This document shows, piece after piece, positions 17,383 through 25,495 of a DNA stretch of 64,000 nucleotides. The stretch spans positions 1 to 64,000 of the forward strand of contig CAZCBX010000014.1 in NCBI GenBank assembly GCA_964497185.1, given 5' to 3'. Every line of letters starts with the position of its first letter. Position 1 is the first letter of the stretch. The notes beneath the pieces were generated by a model, which saw only the letters and a list, made by a program, of their open reading frames with translations, was not told the DNA's origin and made no database searches. A program made the translations under genes and the position numbers. This DNA is from CAZCBX01 sp964497185 (GTDB lineage Bacteria > Bdellovibrionota_G > JALEGL01 > JAGRMV01).

Positions 17383-18015
17383 TTATTTTTGCGTTCCTTT
17401 GGCGTGTGCCATGAGTAGGTTTTCCAAACGGCTGGAGTAGTGATCAATGTCGCTCATGATGTCTTTGGCCAAACCAGAGAGAAAGGCATGCGCAATGATA
17501 CACACTACGGCGATGGATAGTCCCAACAGCGTGTTGTACAAAGCTTCCGCGATACCAGCACCCAAGAACTTGGCTCGCTGTTCGGGCGTGGCGGCGGCCA
17601 AACCGGAGAACGATTGAATCAAACCAAAAATGGTACCGATCAACCCGATCAGGGTTGCGATGTTGGCGATGCTCCATAGAGATCCAACGCGCTTTAAGAT
17701 GCGAGGGCTGACTTCCAAGGTGGCTTCATCCAAACCCATGGATACGGCCATGGGGCCTTGAGGCGCCTTGGTCAAACCGGCTTTCATCACGGTGGCCAGG
17801 GGAGCATTGGAAGCGTTGCAATGATTGACGGCACTGGCAATGTTGCTGTCTTTGATGTGGCTTTCAATTTGGTTCATGAATTTTTTGGCGTTGATTTGAT
17901 AACGGAAGAACAGGGCATAGGCACGTTCAGCGATAAAACCGATGGCCACGATGGAGACGCAGCCGTTGATTTTCATAAACAACGATTCCCAAAATATATG
18001 ACTAAAACTTTCCAT
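17383..18015 (-). CDS. ExbB/TolQ/MotA-family proton channel
   Basis: 210 residues from ATG 18015, which has GGAGG directly upstream at good spacing; the longer frame to 18060 lacks such a site. One N-terminal membrane segment, a cytoplasmic loop with the usual GL-x-EATxEVSPRILKRVGSLW part, then two further segments (IANIATLIGLIGTIFGLIQSF and ALYNTLLGLSIAVVCIIAHAF) that match the TolQ/ExbB pore helices. It works with ExbD-type partners, both encoded immediately downstream. No tonB, tolB or pal gene is near, so it is unlikely to be the housekeeping Tol-Pal set. Confidence 0.92.
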   Translation of the reverse strand: MESFSHIFWESLFMKINGCVSIVAIGFIAERAYALFFRYQINAKKFMNQIESHIKDSNIASAVNHCNASNAPLATVMKAGLTKAPQGPMAVSMGLDEATLEVSPRILKRVGSLWSIANIATLIGLIGTIFGLIQSFSGLAAATPEQRAKFLGAGIAEALYNTLLGLSIAVVCIIAHAFLSGLAKDIMSDIDHYSSRLENLLMAHAKGTQK

Positions 18016-18115
18016 GGATCCTCCGTAAATATAAACTTTCATTAATTCTAACGGATTCAAACAAAATTGCTACTTTTTCAAATGCTTATTTTAGGCGCGA
18101 TGCGGCCAAAATTTT

Positions 18116-19198
18116 TTAGACGGTTGTTTTTTTCATTTGATCGGCCCAAGCTTGATGCCGGCGCCATCCCCACTGCTTGCGTTTGCGCAGCCGACGGGTG
18201 CCCAGCGCATATCTTTTTCGCAAACGGTTTAGAATGCCCGTGGTTTCTTGCACACGCGCTGATAGCACCGCGCTTTTCTCCACGCGTTGGCATAGGTGCG
18301 CATGGGTGGTTTGCACATGGCTAAAGGTTTCACAAATTAAAACGATGTTGCACCCAGCTTTTAAAGCACGTTCGCTGGCCTTGGCGATGGGTTGGTGGGC
18401 GGCGATGGCTTTCATTTCCATGTCGTCGCTAAATACAAGGCCTTTGTACTTCATTTTTTTGCGCAAGATGGTTTGCAAAAAATACGGGGACATGGTGGCC
18501 GGGCGCTCTGCATCGATTTTTGGAAAAACAATGTGCGCCGTCATCATGGTGGGCACGTCAATGGCGGCAGCCCGCTCAAAGGGCACCCATTCTCTTTGGG
18601 CCAATTGCTGTCGGCTGGCTTCCACGGTGGGCAATGCAAGATGGCTATCCACGCTGGTTTCTCCGTGGCCTGGAAAATGTTTGGCACAGCTAAGCACGCC
18701 CTCTTGATTGTAGACAGCAATGGTTTGCGCCATCAGCTGGGCTACCTGCTGAGGGTCGTTGCCAAAGGTGCGGTGTTTCATGATGGGGTTTTGATCATTG
18801 GATAAAATATCAGCCACCGGCGTAAAATTCAGATTGATGCCTACTGCTTTGAGTTCACGGGCCATGGCCTGGGCTTTGCGTACAAACCACTGCGAATCAC
18901 CCGTGGCCTCGAAGTAAGGCAACAGGGCTTCGTTGTCGGGAAAAATGGTAAACGGCTTGGACAATCGCGCCACAATGCCGCCTTCTTGGTCGATGGCGAT
19001 CAGTGGGGGCGCATCCATCAGCGCCGTGATGCTTCGGGTGAGTTCAATGAGCTGATTGGGCGACTGCACATTGCGACGAAAATAAATAACGCCGGCGGGT
19101 TGCGCTTCTTTGATCCACTGTGCTTCCCAGGGCTGCAGACTCGGCCCTTCAATGCCGATCATCATGCACGCACCTATCTTTTGTTGCATCTTTCTCAT
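18116..19198 (-). CDS. nagZ: beta-N-acetylhexosaminidase (glycoside hydrolase family 3)
   Basis: 360 residues, the length of NagZ. It contains the family signature KHFPGHGETSVDSHLALP with the catalytic Asp-His pair, and the nucleophile segment FSDDMEM. NagZ removes N-acetylglucosamine from cell-wall fragments in the cytoplasm during peptidoglycan recycling. The C-terminus is unusually basic (RLRKRYALGTRRLRKRKQWGWRRH). The start may be ATG 19198 or the ATG three codons later; neither has a clear ribosome site. It is divergent from dacB with a gap of only about 25 bases. Confidence 0.93.
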   Translation of the reverse strand: MRKMQQKIGACMMIGIEGPSLQPWEAQWIKEAQPAGVIYFRRNVQSPNQLIELTRSITALMDAPPLIAIDQEGGIVARLSKPFTIFPDNEALLPYFEATGDSQWFVRKAQAMARELKAVGINLNFTPVADILSNDQNPIMKHRTFGNDPQQVAQLMAQTIAVYNQEGVLSCAKHFPGHGETSVDSHLALPTVEASRQQLAQREWVPFERAAAIDVPTMMTAHIVFPKIDAERPATMSPYFLQTILRKKMKYKGLVFSDDMEMKAIAAHQPIAKASERALKAGCNIVLICETFSHVQTTHAHLCQRVEKSAVLSARVQETTGILNRLRKRYALGTRRLRKRKQWGWRRHQAWADQMKKTTV

Positions 19199-19222
19199 GT
19201 AATTTTTTTACAATACGTTAGA

Positions 19223-20629
19223 ATGCTTGGCATGCGAAGTGTTTTTCAATGTTGGTGTTGGTTGTTGAGTGTCTGCCTGGTCACCCATGGGTGGGCGCAA
19301 GATTCGACAGACCCGTTGCAAAAAGACATTGAAACGTTGATTCAAAAAGAAGGCCTTTTGTCGCATCAGGCCGGTGTGATTTTTATGCCGGTGTCTTCCA
19401 GACAACATTTGGTTGAAATTCAACCCCAGCGTTTGTTTAAACCGGCTTCCACCATTAAGCTGCTTACAGCTTGGGCCAGCCTCCAGCGGTGGTCCAGCAA
19501 CCATCGTTTTTATACCAAAGTGCTTCATTACAAAAACAGTTTGTGCATTCAGGGCGGCGGGGACCCTGGCTTGGTGCAGGAAAACCTTTTTCAACTGGCC
19601 GAGGATGTGACCAGTAAAATCATCGTGCCGATCTCAGAAGTGTATGTGGACGATTCACTTTTCACGCCCGACCGCCATTATGCCCAAGCTTTTGAGCAAG
19701 ATGCAAACCGCGCATTTACCGCACCGGTGAGCAGCATGTCGGTCAACTACAATGCCGCCAGCGTGATGATTCAAGCCACCGACCCCAAAGAAAAACCCAT
19801 TGTTCGCGTAAAACCCGACATCGATTTTTTTAAAGTCGACAACCGCGCCACCACTTCGAAGCGTCGACACTCACCGCAAGTGGATTTTTTGTTTGATCAA
19901 GACCATTACAACGTTCGCATTGGCGGCAAAGTGCGCCCCTACCGAACCAAGGTATACCATCGCGCCATTACAGAGCCGAGTTTGTATGCCGGGCATTTGT
20001 TTGCGCATTACTATGGTTTGCTTCAACAAACGCCCATTCAAACTGTGTCTGTCTCGGGCTGTCCGCCAGATGCCAAAGAGGTGGCCTCGGTGCCATCGCT
20101 GCCCTTGTCGACGATCGTGCAGCGCATGAACAAATTTAGCAACAACATGATGGCAGAGATGCTTTTTTATCAATTGGGCGAATCCAATGAAGCTGGGCAA
20201 GGCATGGCCTATTTTGAAAGTTTTCTCAAAAAGCAAAACTTGCTTGCACCCAACATCACGCTGGAAAATGGATCGGGTCTGTCCCATCGCACCATGGTGA
20301 CGCCCGATTGGATGATGCAGCTGCTGACCAAAATGTACGATGACTTTCAAAGCCGACCCGAAATTTTTTCATCCATGGGCATTTCGGGCACCGACGGCAC
20401 CCTTCGCCGACGCCTCAATGAAAAAGAAATCATTGCCAAGATACGCGGCAAATCGGGGTCTTTAAAAGACGCCAGCGCACTGGCAGGCGTGCTGGAGACC
20501 GCCCAATGGGGAGAGGTGCTTTTTGTGATGTTTTTTGACCACCCCAATGTGCCACGATGGAAAATTTTTGACCTAGAAGAGAAGATATTTCAACGACTTA
20601 CCCAGCAAAAAAGTACACAAAACAAGTGA
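19223..20629 (+). CDS. dacB: D-alanyl-D-alanine carboxypeptidase/endopeptidase (PBP4, S13 family)
   Basis: 468 residues from ATG 19223 (or 465 from ATG 19232). A signal peptide ends near GWAQ. All three penicillin-binding motifs are visible: SxxK in KPASTIKLLT (S76, K79), SNN in KFSNNMMAEM, and KSG in RGKSGSLKDA. The enzyme trims or cleaves peptidoglycan crosslinks in the periplasm. The open frame runs back to 18986 inside nagZ, but only the chosen start gives a signal peptide. A TACAAT at 19209-19214 lies about 8 bases before the ATG, so the mRNA could be nearly leaderless. Confidence 0.93.
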   Translation: MLGMRSVFQCWCWLLSVCLVTHGWAQDSTDPLQKDIETLIQKEGLLSHQAGVIFMPVSSRQHLVEIQPQRLFKPASTIKLLTAWASLQRWSSNHRFYTKVLHYKNSLCIQGGGDPGLVQENLFQLAEDVTSKIIVPISEVYVDDSLFTPDRHYAQAFEQDANRAFTAPVSSMSVNYNAASVMIQATDPKEKPIVRVKPDIDFFKVDNRATTSKRRHSPQVDFLFDQDHYNVRIGGKVRPYRTKVYHRAITEPSLYAGHLFAHYYGLLQQTPIQTVSVSGCPPDAKEVASVPSLPLSTIVQRMNKFSNNMMAEMLFYQLGESNEAGQGMAYFESFLKKQNLLAPNITLENGSGLSHRTMVTPDWMMQLLTKMYDDFQSRPEIFSSMGISGTDGTLRRRLNEKEIIAKIRGKSGSLKDASALAGVLETAQWGEVLFVMFFDHPNVPRWKIFDLEEKIFQRLTQQKSTQNK

Positions 20630-20660
20630 TCGCCCCCTTATAATTTGGTACAATATAAGG

Positions 20661-21254
20661 ATGAATTCGGATGAAAATAACCAAGGGTTTACCCTGATTG
20701 AGCTGATGGTGGTTGTGGTGATCATTGGCGTGTTGTCCACCATCGCCATTCCGCAATACCAGGTGTACATTCGACGCTCTCGCACCAGTGAGGCCACAGC
20801 CAATATTAACTCCATTGCCTTGTATCAAGAGCAGTATTTTAGTGAAAACAACCAATATGTCACGGTCAATGCCAACCCCGCCGCCATCCCCAGTCCGGAT
20901 GCCGACCCCTCTGGTTTTCTAGCCTTTGACGCCACACGCGCGGATTGGATTGAGCTGGGCTCCATTTTTCCCGATGAAACGCCCCTTCGTTTTCAATACC
21001 AAGTGCGTGCAGGCCAGTTTAACAACGATGCCACGGGCGATACCCTGGGCGATTCCTCTACGGACTTTGCGATTGTCGCGCCGTGCGATGGCATTTCATA
21101 CGCACCCGATGATTGGGTCACCCCTTCGCCCTTTTCGCATTGGTTTGTGGTCATTGCCGTGGGCAACCAAACCATCGACAGCCCCGAAGTTTGTTCGTTG
21201 TTTGCCAAAATCAGTGATCGCACGCAGATTTACACCGAAAACGACGTAAACTAA
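20661..21254 (+). CDS. type IV pilin, major-pilin-like
   Basis: 197 residues with a classic type III signal: a short leader ending in G9, then FTLIELMVVVVIIGVLSTIAIPQYQVYIRR. The mature protein starts at the phenylalanine and has the conserved glutamate at position 5. The rest is a globular head with two cysteines near the C-terminus (about C154 and C177) that may form the D-region disulfide. Type IV pilins assemble into fibres for adhesion, twitching or DNA uptake. No other pilus gene is in the window. A TATAAT at 20639-20644 may be the -10 element. Confidence 0.88.
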   Translation: MNSDENNQGFTLIELMVVVVIIGVLSTIAIPQYQVYIRRSRTSEATANINSIALYQEQYFSENNQYVTVNANPAAIPSPDADPSGFLAFDATRADWIELGSIFPDETPLRFQYQVRAGQFNNDATGDTLGDSSTDFAIVAPCDGISYAPDDWVTPSPFSHWFVVIAVGNQTIDSPEVCSLFAKISDRTQIYTENDVN

Positions 21255-21328
21255 AACAATCCATTCATTGCTAAATCAAAGGTTTGGCTGGCTTTGCAAC
21301 ACTGTAAGCCACGTCTTGCCGCGCCGGT

Positions 21329-22753
21329 TTATTTCGGCACGACCATTTTCTTCTTGAGCAAATAGAAAACAATTTTGGCGGTTTCTAAGTCAGACAGAGA
21401 GCTTAGGTCCATTACATCACCCATGGTGCCATGATTGATAATCAGCTGTACGATGTCCAACACCTTGGGGTGAAGTTTGGACAGCGGCACTTCAATTTGC
21501 GTATTCAAGCCCAGTTTTTGATCCATGGGTGGAAGCACGTCTTTGATTTTGCGGCTTTCATCCAGCTGACGCATGCCCTCCATCAACAAGCCATCGACCG
21601 TTTCGGCAATGGGTTCGATGTCGTCTTTGAAGGTTTTGTCTTTGGGCTCCAACGCATTGAACGTAAACTCGCCCTCTTCCCAACCCAACATGCGATAAAT
21701 GGCTTTGCTTCCTGTGGCCTTGCCCACCGTGGCGGTGTGAAGTTGACCTTTTAAAAAGGTGATCTCGCCGGTTTGCTGATCGGTTTCTACCGACAAACGG
21801 CCCGTTTTTAAATTTTGATTTAAATTTTGTAACAAATCGGCCAATCCCATGGCGGATAAATCGCCGGTAAGGGGTTTGGCTTTTTTATGGCTGGCTTTTT
21901 GATCGGGCTTTTTGTCTGCGCCCGAAGAAGCGCTGTCTTCTGAAATAAATTCAATTTCTTGGTCCAGATCTTCTGAAATTTCTTCAATTTCGGGGATTTT
22001 ATCAAAATCCACTTCGTCCGAGGTCATGGGCTTGCTTAGGCCTGTTTCGGATGGTTCAAGGTCTTCCTGGTAGTCGCTGACATCGCTGGATGTGCCTACT
22101 TTGGTGGCTGCATCCGAGTCGTGGTCGGAGTCTAGTTCTTGCGCGTCGGAAATTTCATCTTCGTCGTGAAGATCAAATTCTAGATCGGGTTCTTCTTCGC
22201 TGGAAGAGTCGTCCGAAGGATCGTCAATGGCCACTTCCATTTTTGGTTTTTTGGGCGAAGCTTTTTGATCGGCCTTGGGTTTGGAAGCGCTTTGATACTC
22301 CACCACCATGTCGGAATCTTCTTCTTCGACTTCTTCTTGGTCTACGTCTTCGAAATGTTGTGAACTGGATGTTTCCCGTTTGGGTGGTTGATCCAACTCA
22401 TCGAGTCCTTCAGAAATGCTTTGGGTGGGTTGTTCAGAGTCTTGTTCATCGAACACAATTTTTACCAAAATGGTCGATGAGCCCACGCGCAGTTGATCTT
22501 GGTCTTCTAAAATGGTGTCTGAAATGCGCTTGCCATTGACAAATGTGCCGTTGGTGGAATCTAAATCGGTGATGGATAGCGCTTCTTCGCCCAAATGCAA
22601 AATGCAATGTTTGCGGGAGATTTTTTTTTCGCCTAGAAAAACATCGCTTTCTTCACTTCGGCCAAAACGAATGGTGCGAGGGGGGGATAACTTCAGTTCG
22701 ACCCCTTCGTTTTCCCCTTTGGTAAAATTCAGTATGACTTCTTTAACCGCCAT
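21329..22753 (-). CDS. FHA-domain protein with C-terminal DUF4388 (PATAN-like) domain
   Basis: 474 residues. Residues about 10-105 form a forkhead-associated domain (RFGRSEESDVFLGEKKISRKHC ... DSTNGTFVNGKRI), which binds phosphothreonine. A long acidic Ser/Asp/Glu-rich linker (about 110-290) follows. The C-terminal part (GDLSAMGLADLLQNL ... TGRLSVE ... GEITFLKGQLHTA) matches DUF4388, a signalling domain common in deltaproteobacterial-type genomes. It probably couples Ser/Thr kinase signalling to an effector; partner unknown. AGGAG precedes ATG 22753. It follows rpoZ by 120 bases on the same strand. Confidence 0.87.
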   Translation of the reverse strand: MAVKEVILNFTKGENEGVELKLSPPRTIRFGRSEESDVFLGEKKISRKHCILHLGEEALSITDLDSTNGTFVNGKRISDTILEDQDQLRVGSSTILVKIVFDEQDSEQPTQSISEGLDELDQPPKRETSSSQHFEDVDQEEVEEEDSDMVVEYQSASKPKADQKASPKKPKMEVAIDDPSDDSSSEEEPDLEFDLHDEDEISDAQELDSDHDSDAATKVGTSSDVSDYQEDLEPSETGLSKPMTSDEVDFDKIPEIEEISEDLDQEIEFISEDSASSGADKKPDQKASHKKAKPLTGDLSAMGLADLLQNLNQNLKTGRLSVETDQQTGEITFLKGQLHTATVGKATGSKAIYRMLGWEEGEFTFNALEPKDKTFKDDIEPIAETVDGLLMEGMRQLDESRKIKDVLPPMDQKLGLNTQIEVPLSKLHPKVLDIVQLIINHGTMGDVMDLSSLSDLETAKIVFYLLKKKMVVPK

Positions 22754-22873
22754 GCGCTCCTAATCCATTTTGCGTGTTTTCCTGCCGCGGCCCCTACAAC
22801 ATGCAGACGATATAGTTATGACCTTCACGCCCGCAAAGATCAAGTAAAAAATTCAATGATTGGGGATAGTTAG

Positions 22874-23092
22874 CTAGTCTTCTGCGGTGATCTTGGTCTC
22901 GTCCAACTCATGGGCAAGACGAATGTTTTCAGCCGCCACTTCACGCAGCGCTGTCACCACTTCCTTGTTGTCACAGCTGGCCATCGGCACAGAGCCTTTG
23001 AGCAGTTGTTTGGCGCGTTCGGATACCAAATGGACCAACGCAAAACGATTATGAATTTGATCTAAACAATCTTCAATGGATATTCTTGCCAT
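22874..23092 (-). CDS. rpoZ: DNA-directed RNA polymerase omega subunit
   Basis: 72 residues opening MARISIEDCLDQIHNRFALVHLVSERAKQLL, the standard omega signature; it binds the beta' subunit and helps polymerase assembly. AGGAGT lies 8 bases before ATG 23092. In many proteobacteria rpoZ follows gmk directly; here a vWA lipoprotein gene and a repeat-bearing spacer separate them. Confidence 0.93.
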   Translation of the reverse strand: MARISIEDCLDQIHNRFALVHLVSERAKQLLKGSVPMASCDNKEVVTALREVAAENIRLAHELDETKITAED

Positions 23093-23138
23093 AGCTATGT
23101 ACTCCTATTCAATGCTGGGCCCTGAGTCAAGCGTTTAA

Positions 23139-23174
23139 TGTTGCGCACGCCCTACGGCGTGCATTTTTTTTTGC
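23139..23174 (+). repeat. hairpin plus T-tract repeat, copy 1
   Basis: TGTTGCGCACGCCCTACGGC and onward: stem GCACGCC/GGCGTGC with loop CTAC, then nine T. A near-identical copy lies 117 bases to the right (23256-23292). The shape is that of a Rho-independent terminator for the plus strand, yet both neighbouring genes are on the minus strand. Confidence 0.7.
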
Positions 23175-23255
23175 CTTCTCTTGGCAGAGCCAAGCAAAGG
23201 CAAATTGTGCCGGTTTTTCGACTTGTTTATCAAACAACGCCATTTGTGACACCCA

Positions 23256-23292
23256 TGTTGCGCACGCCCTACGGCGTACACTTTTTTTTGCC
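23256..23292 (+). repeat. hairpin plus T-tract repeat, copy 2
   Basis: Same 20-base start as copy 1. The right arm has changed to GGCGTAC, so the outer base pairs are weaker, and eight T follow. Between the copies is a further small hairpin CTTGGC-AGA-GCCAAG near 23184-23198. The spacer 23093-23321 as a whole holds no gene. Confidence 0.68.
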
Positions 23293-23321
23293 GGTTTTAA
23301 GTCTCTATAATATGCAACAAG

Positions 23322-24623
23322 TTATTCTTCGATGTCCTGACATGCGATGAATGTAACCTGCACGGACGAACCGGGCGCAAAATCATAACTGGGGTCAATC
23401 AAAATGCTGGCCGACTCCACTGTATAGAGAGAAGGATCCAGCACCGTACCATTGACCGAAACCGATTCTACGTAATCTGCAATGGTGATGTCGTTTTCGG
23501 TATCTTCGACCACACTGTCTACACATACGGCGTCGGTTAAATCAAAAATGGCGTAGTACGACAACGTGGTGGCCAGCTGATCGGCCATTTCATTCATCGA
23601 TTGCTGAAAAGCCGCTTCATCGCCTTCCACCGATGATTGAAGATCGGTCATGGGAAAGCCGTACAAGTCAGCAAATTGCATCCCGCCCCAAAAAGGCTCA
23701 CCACCCGTGCCACCGCCGGGATAATAACCAATTGCGGTGCCAAACGAGGGCAAGCTGCCATTGTACGCTTGAATGTCTGCCGCTAGCGTGGTGGCCGTGA
23801 TGGTATTGATGTAGGTGCCATTGCCTTGCTCAACCGCGTAAAAATCTCTGCGAACTGTTTGCTCGCCGCTCGGATTGTAAAAAGGCGCCGATGAAGGGCT
23901 GGTTACAAACATAAAGTCTTGCTCTAAGTTGGAATTGTCGAAGGTGATACTACCGCTATCGGGCGTATAACCTGCGTCATTTTCATCGGACAACAAAATG
24001 GTGGCCAGCGAGGCATCTTCACGAAAACAACCATCTTCTTGGTTGGCCGCAAGCTTGGCAGGGTTGTTGAGTGCCTGGGTCATGCTGTAAATGCCAGCTT
24101 CAACGGGGCCACCGCCTGAGGCTTCGAGGGCTTCGTCCAAGTTTTCTTGAAACTCTTGAATGGTTTCCGCGCGTGATTTTTGGTTTTCACCAAACGTACA
24201 CGAACAATCATCGTTGCCCGGTGCGGCCACCAAGCGGCCTGCACGATCCGCGTTGACGTGCGCACGCATGACACCCAAGCAGAGATTAATCACGTTTTGA
24301 CTCTCCAGTTGATCCACCCAACCGATGATCGAGTCTTGAATGGCTTCCACCTCATTGCCCATGGAGCCAGACGTATCCACAACAAAGATGGCTTCCAGAT
24401 TGGTCAGCTGACCGGTGGTGGAAGGTTGGGTCCAGGTGTTGATGATTTCAAAATAATCTTTGGTGGGGTCTTCACCAATGGTGGGGGTACGCACTTCTTC
24501 TTCCGGTGGGTTGATGTTGGTGCGTGTTAAGGCCCGCCCAATAAAAGTATTTTCAGCACAGCTAAACACCACCAAAATGGCTGCAAACGAAAGTGCTAGG
24601 GTGGATCGGAAATTCGGCTTCAT
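23322..24623 (-). CDS. lipoprotein with von Willebrand factor A domain
   Basis: 433 residues. The signal peptide ends in lipobox VVFSC (C22). A vWA domain starts near residue 76 with the metal-site motif DTSGSMG (D83); a later T and the segment LLSDENDAGY fit its remaining MIDAS parts. A beta-sandwich-like C-terminal domain follows. Cysteines C115, C139, C141 and others may form disulfides. vWA lipoproteins bind protein partners at the cell surface; the ligand is unknown. AAGGAG precedes ATG 24623 by 10 bases. It lies between gmk and rpoZ, a place where these are usually neighbours. Confidence 0.85.
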   Translation of the reverse strand: MKPNFRSTLALSFAAILVVFSCAENTFIGRALTRTNINPPEEEVRTPTIGEDPTKDYFEIINTWTQPSTTGQLTNLEAIFVVDTSGSMGNEVEAIQDSIIGWVDQLESQNVINLCLGVMRAHVNADRAGRLVAAPGNDDCSCTFGENQKSRAETIQEFQENLDEALEASGGGPVEAGIYSMTQALNNPAKLAANQEDGCFREDASLATILLSDENDAGYTPDSGSITFDNSNLEQDFMFVTSPSSAPFYNPSGEQTVRRDFYAVEQGNGTYINTITATTLAADIQAYNGSLPSFGTAIGYYPGGGTGGEPFWGGMQFADLYGFPMTDLQSSVEGDEAAFQQSMNEMADQLATTLSYYAIFDLTDAVCVDSVVEDTENDITIADYVESVSVNGTVLDPSLYTVESASILIDPSYDFAPGSSVQVTFIACQDIEE

Positions 24624-24853
24624 GAAATGATTACTCCTTTAAAATTGATCAATGATCCATTTTATATGGCTTTGTTTTTTTTGTCCAATGGCTTTGCGCC
24701 CATCTATATTATAGATGTGCAATAAATATTCCAAGAAGTTTTATTTAAAAAATATAATAATTTCAAATACTTAATTCGGATTCGTCTTGGTCATGCTTCA
24801 TTTATTTATGCATTTTTTGCGTAGCGCTGATAAACCACTCAACCACAGGGCAC
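24624..24853. promoter_or_regulatory. AT-rich spacer with 17-bp palindrome
   Basis: 230 bases between gmk and the vWA lipoprotein gene. It contains a perfect palindrome CATCTATA-T-TATAGATG (24701-24717) about 80 bases upstream of the lipoprotein start, a possible operator, and an AT-rich stretch (24719-24775) that could hold the promoter. No gene seen. Confidence 0.35.
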
Positions 24854-25495
24854 TCAACGCTGATGTTGATGCTCCGCCCAATGCGCCAACAAATTGGCCT
24901 GATGCAGGGGCAAGCGGTGTCGGGAGGCCTTGACAATGGTTTGCAACGTGGCGCTGGCCCGATCGATGTCATCATTGACAACCAAAAAATCATACCAACT
25001 CAACGCGTGTATTTCGCTTTGCGCACGGCTGAGTCGTAGCTCTAAATCTTTTTCAAGCCCCGCGCCGCGTGCTTGCAATCTTTGCTCAAGGGCTTGCAGA
25101 CTGGGTGGCACAATTAAAATAAACACGGCATGCTCAAAAAGTTTACGAATCACTTGCGCGCCTTTGTTTTCGATGACCAACACAGCATCTTTGCCCTGCG
25201 CAAAAATGTCTTCGATGGCTTTTTTGGATGTGCCGTACTGATGCTCGTAGACTTGCGCATATTCCACAAACGCGTTTTGTTTTTTTAAATCTTCAAACAT
25301 CTCTGTAGAGACAAAATGATAATCTTGCCCATCCACCTCGCCTTTTCTGGGCGGCCGGGTGGTGTGCGATATGGTTTGCTGAATCTGGGGATCGGCATTC
25401 AACAGTTTTTGAACCAGCGTGGTTTTGCCGCCACCCGAGGGCGAAGACACAACGATGCACTGAGGTGACTTATTGAATGTTTTGCGCTTGTTCAC
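24854..25495 (-). CDS. gmk: guanylate kinase
   Basis: 213 residues. The P-loop is SSPSGGGKTT (about 18-27). SHTTRPPRKGEVDGQDYHFV is the GMP-binding signature. It converts GMP to GDP with ATP. The start is GTG 25495, with GGAG 7 bases upstream, inside the end of yicC; the overlap is 26 bases, so the two are translated together. The order acpS-yicC-gmk is typical of a housekeeping operon. Confidence 0.95.
   Translation of the reverse strand: MNKRKTFNKSPQCIVVSSPSGGGKTTLVQKLLNADPQIQQTISHTTRPPRKGEVDGQDYHFVSTEMFEDLKKQNAFVEYAQVYEHQYGTSKKAIEDIFAQGKDAVLVIENKGAQVIRKLFEHAVFILIVPPSLQALEQRLQARGAGLEKDLELRLSRAQSEIHALSWYDFLVVNDDIDRASATLQTIVKASRHRLPLHQANLLAHWAEHQHQR

Noticed and set aside
16241..18015. Housekeeping Tol-Pal motor (tolQ-tolR)
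   Set aside because: No tolA, tolB, pal or ybgC is near, and there are two different ExbD/TolR proteins.
18986..19222. Longer dacB start reaching back into nagZ
   Set aside because: The extra 79 residues read against nagZ, are unlike the family, and would bury the signal peptide that begins at 19223 or 19232.
23139..23292. Hairpin repeats as the terminator of the vWA lipoprotein transcript
   Set aside because: The T-tracts are on the opposite strand from that transcript, so they cannot serve as ordinary terminators for it.
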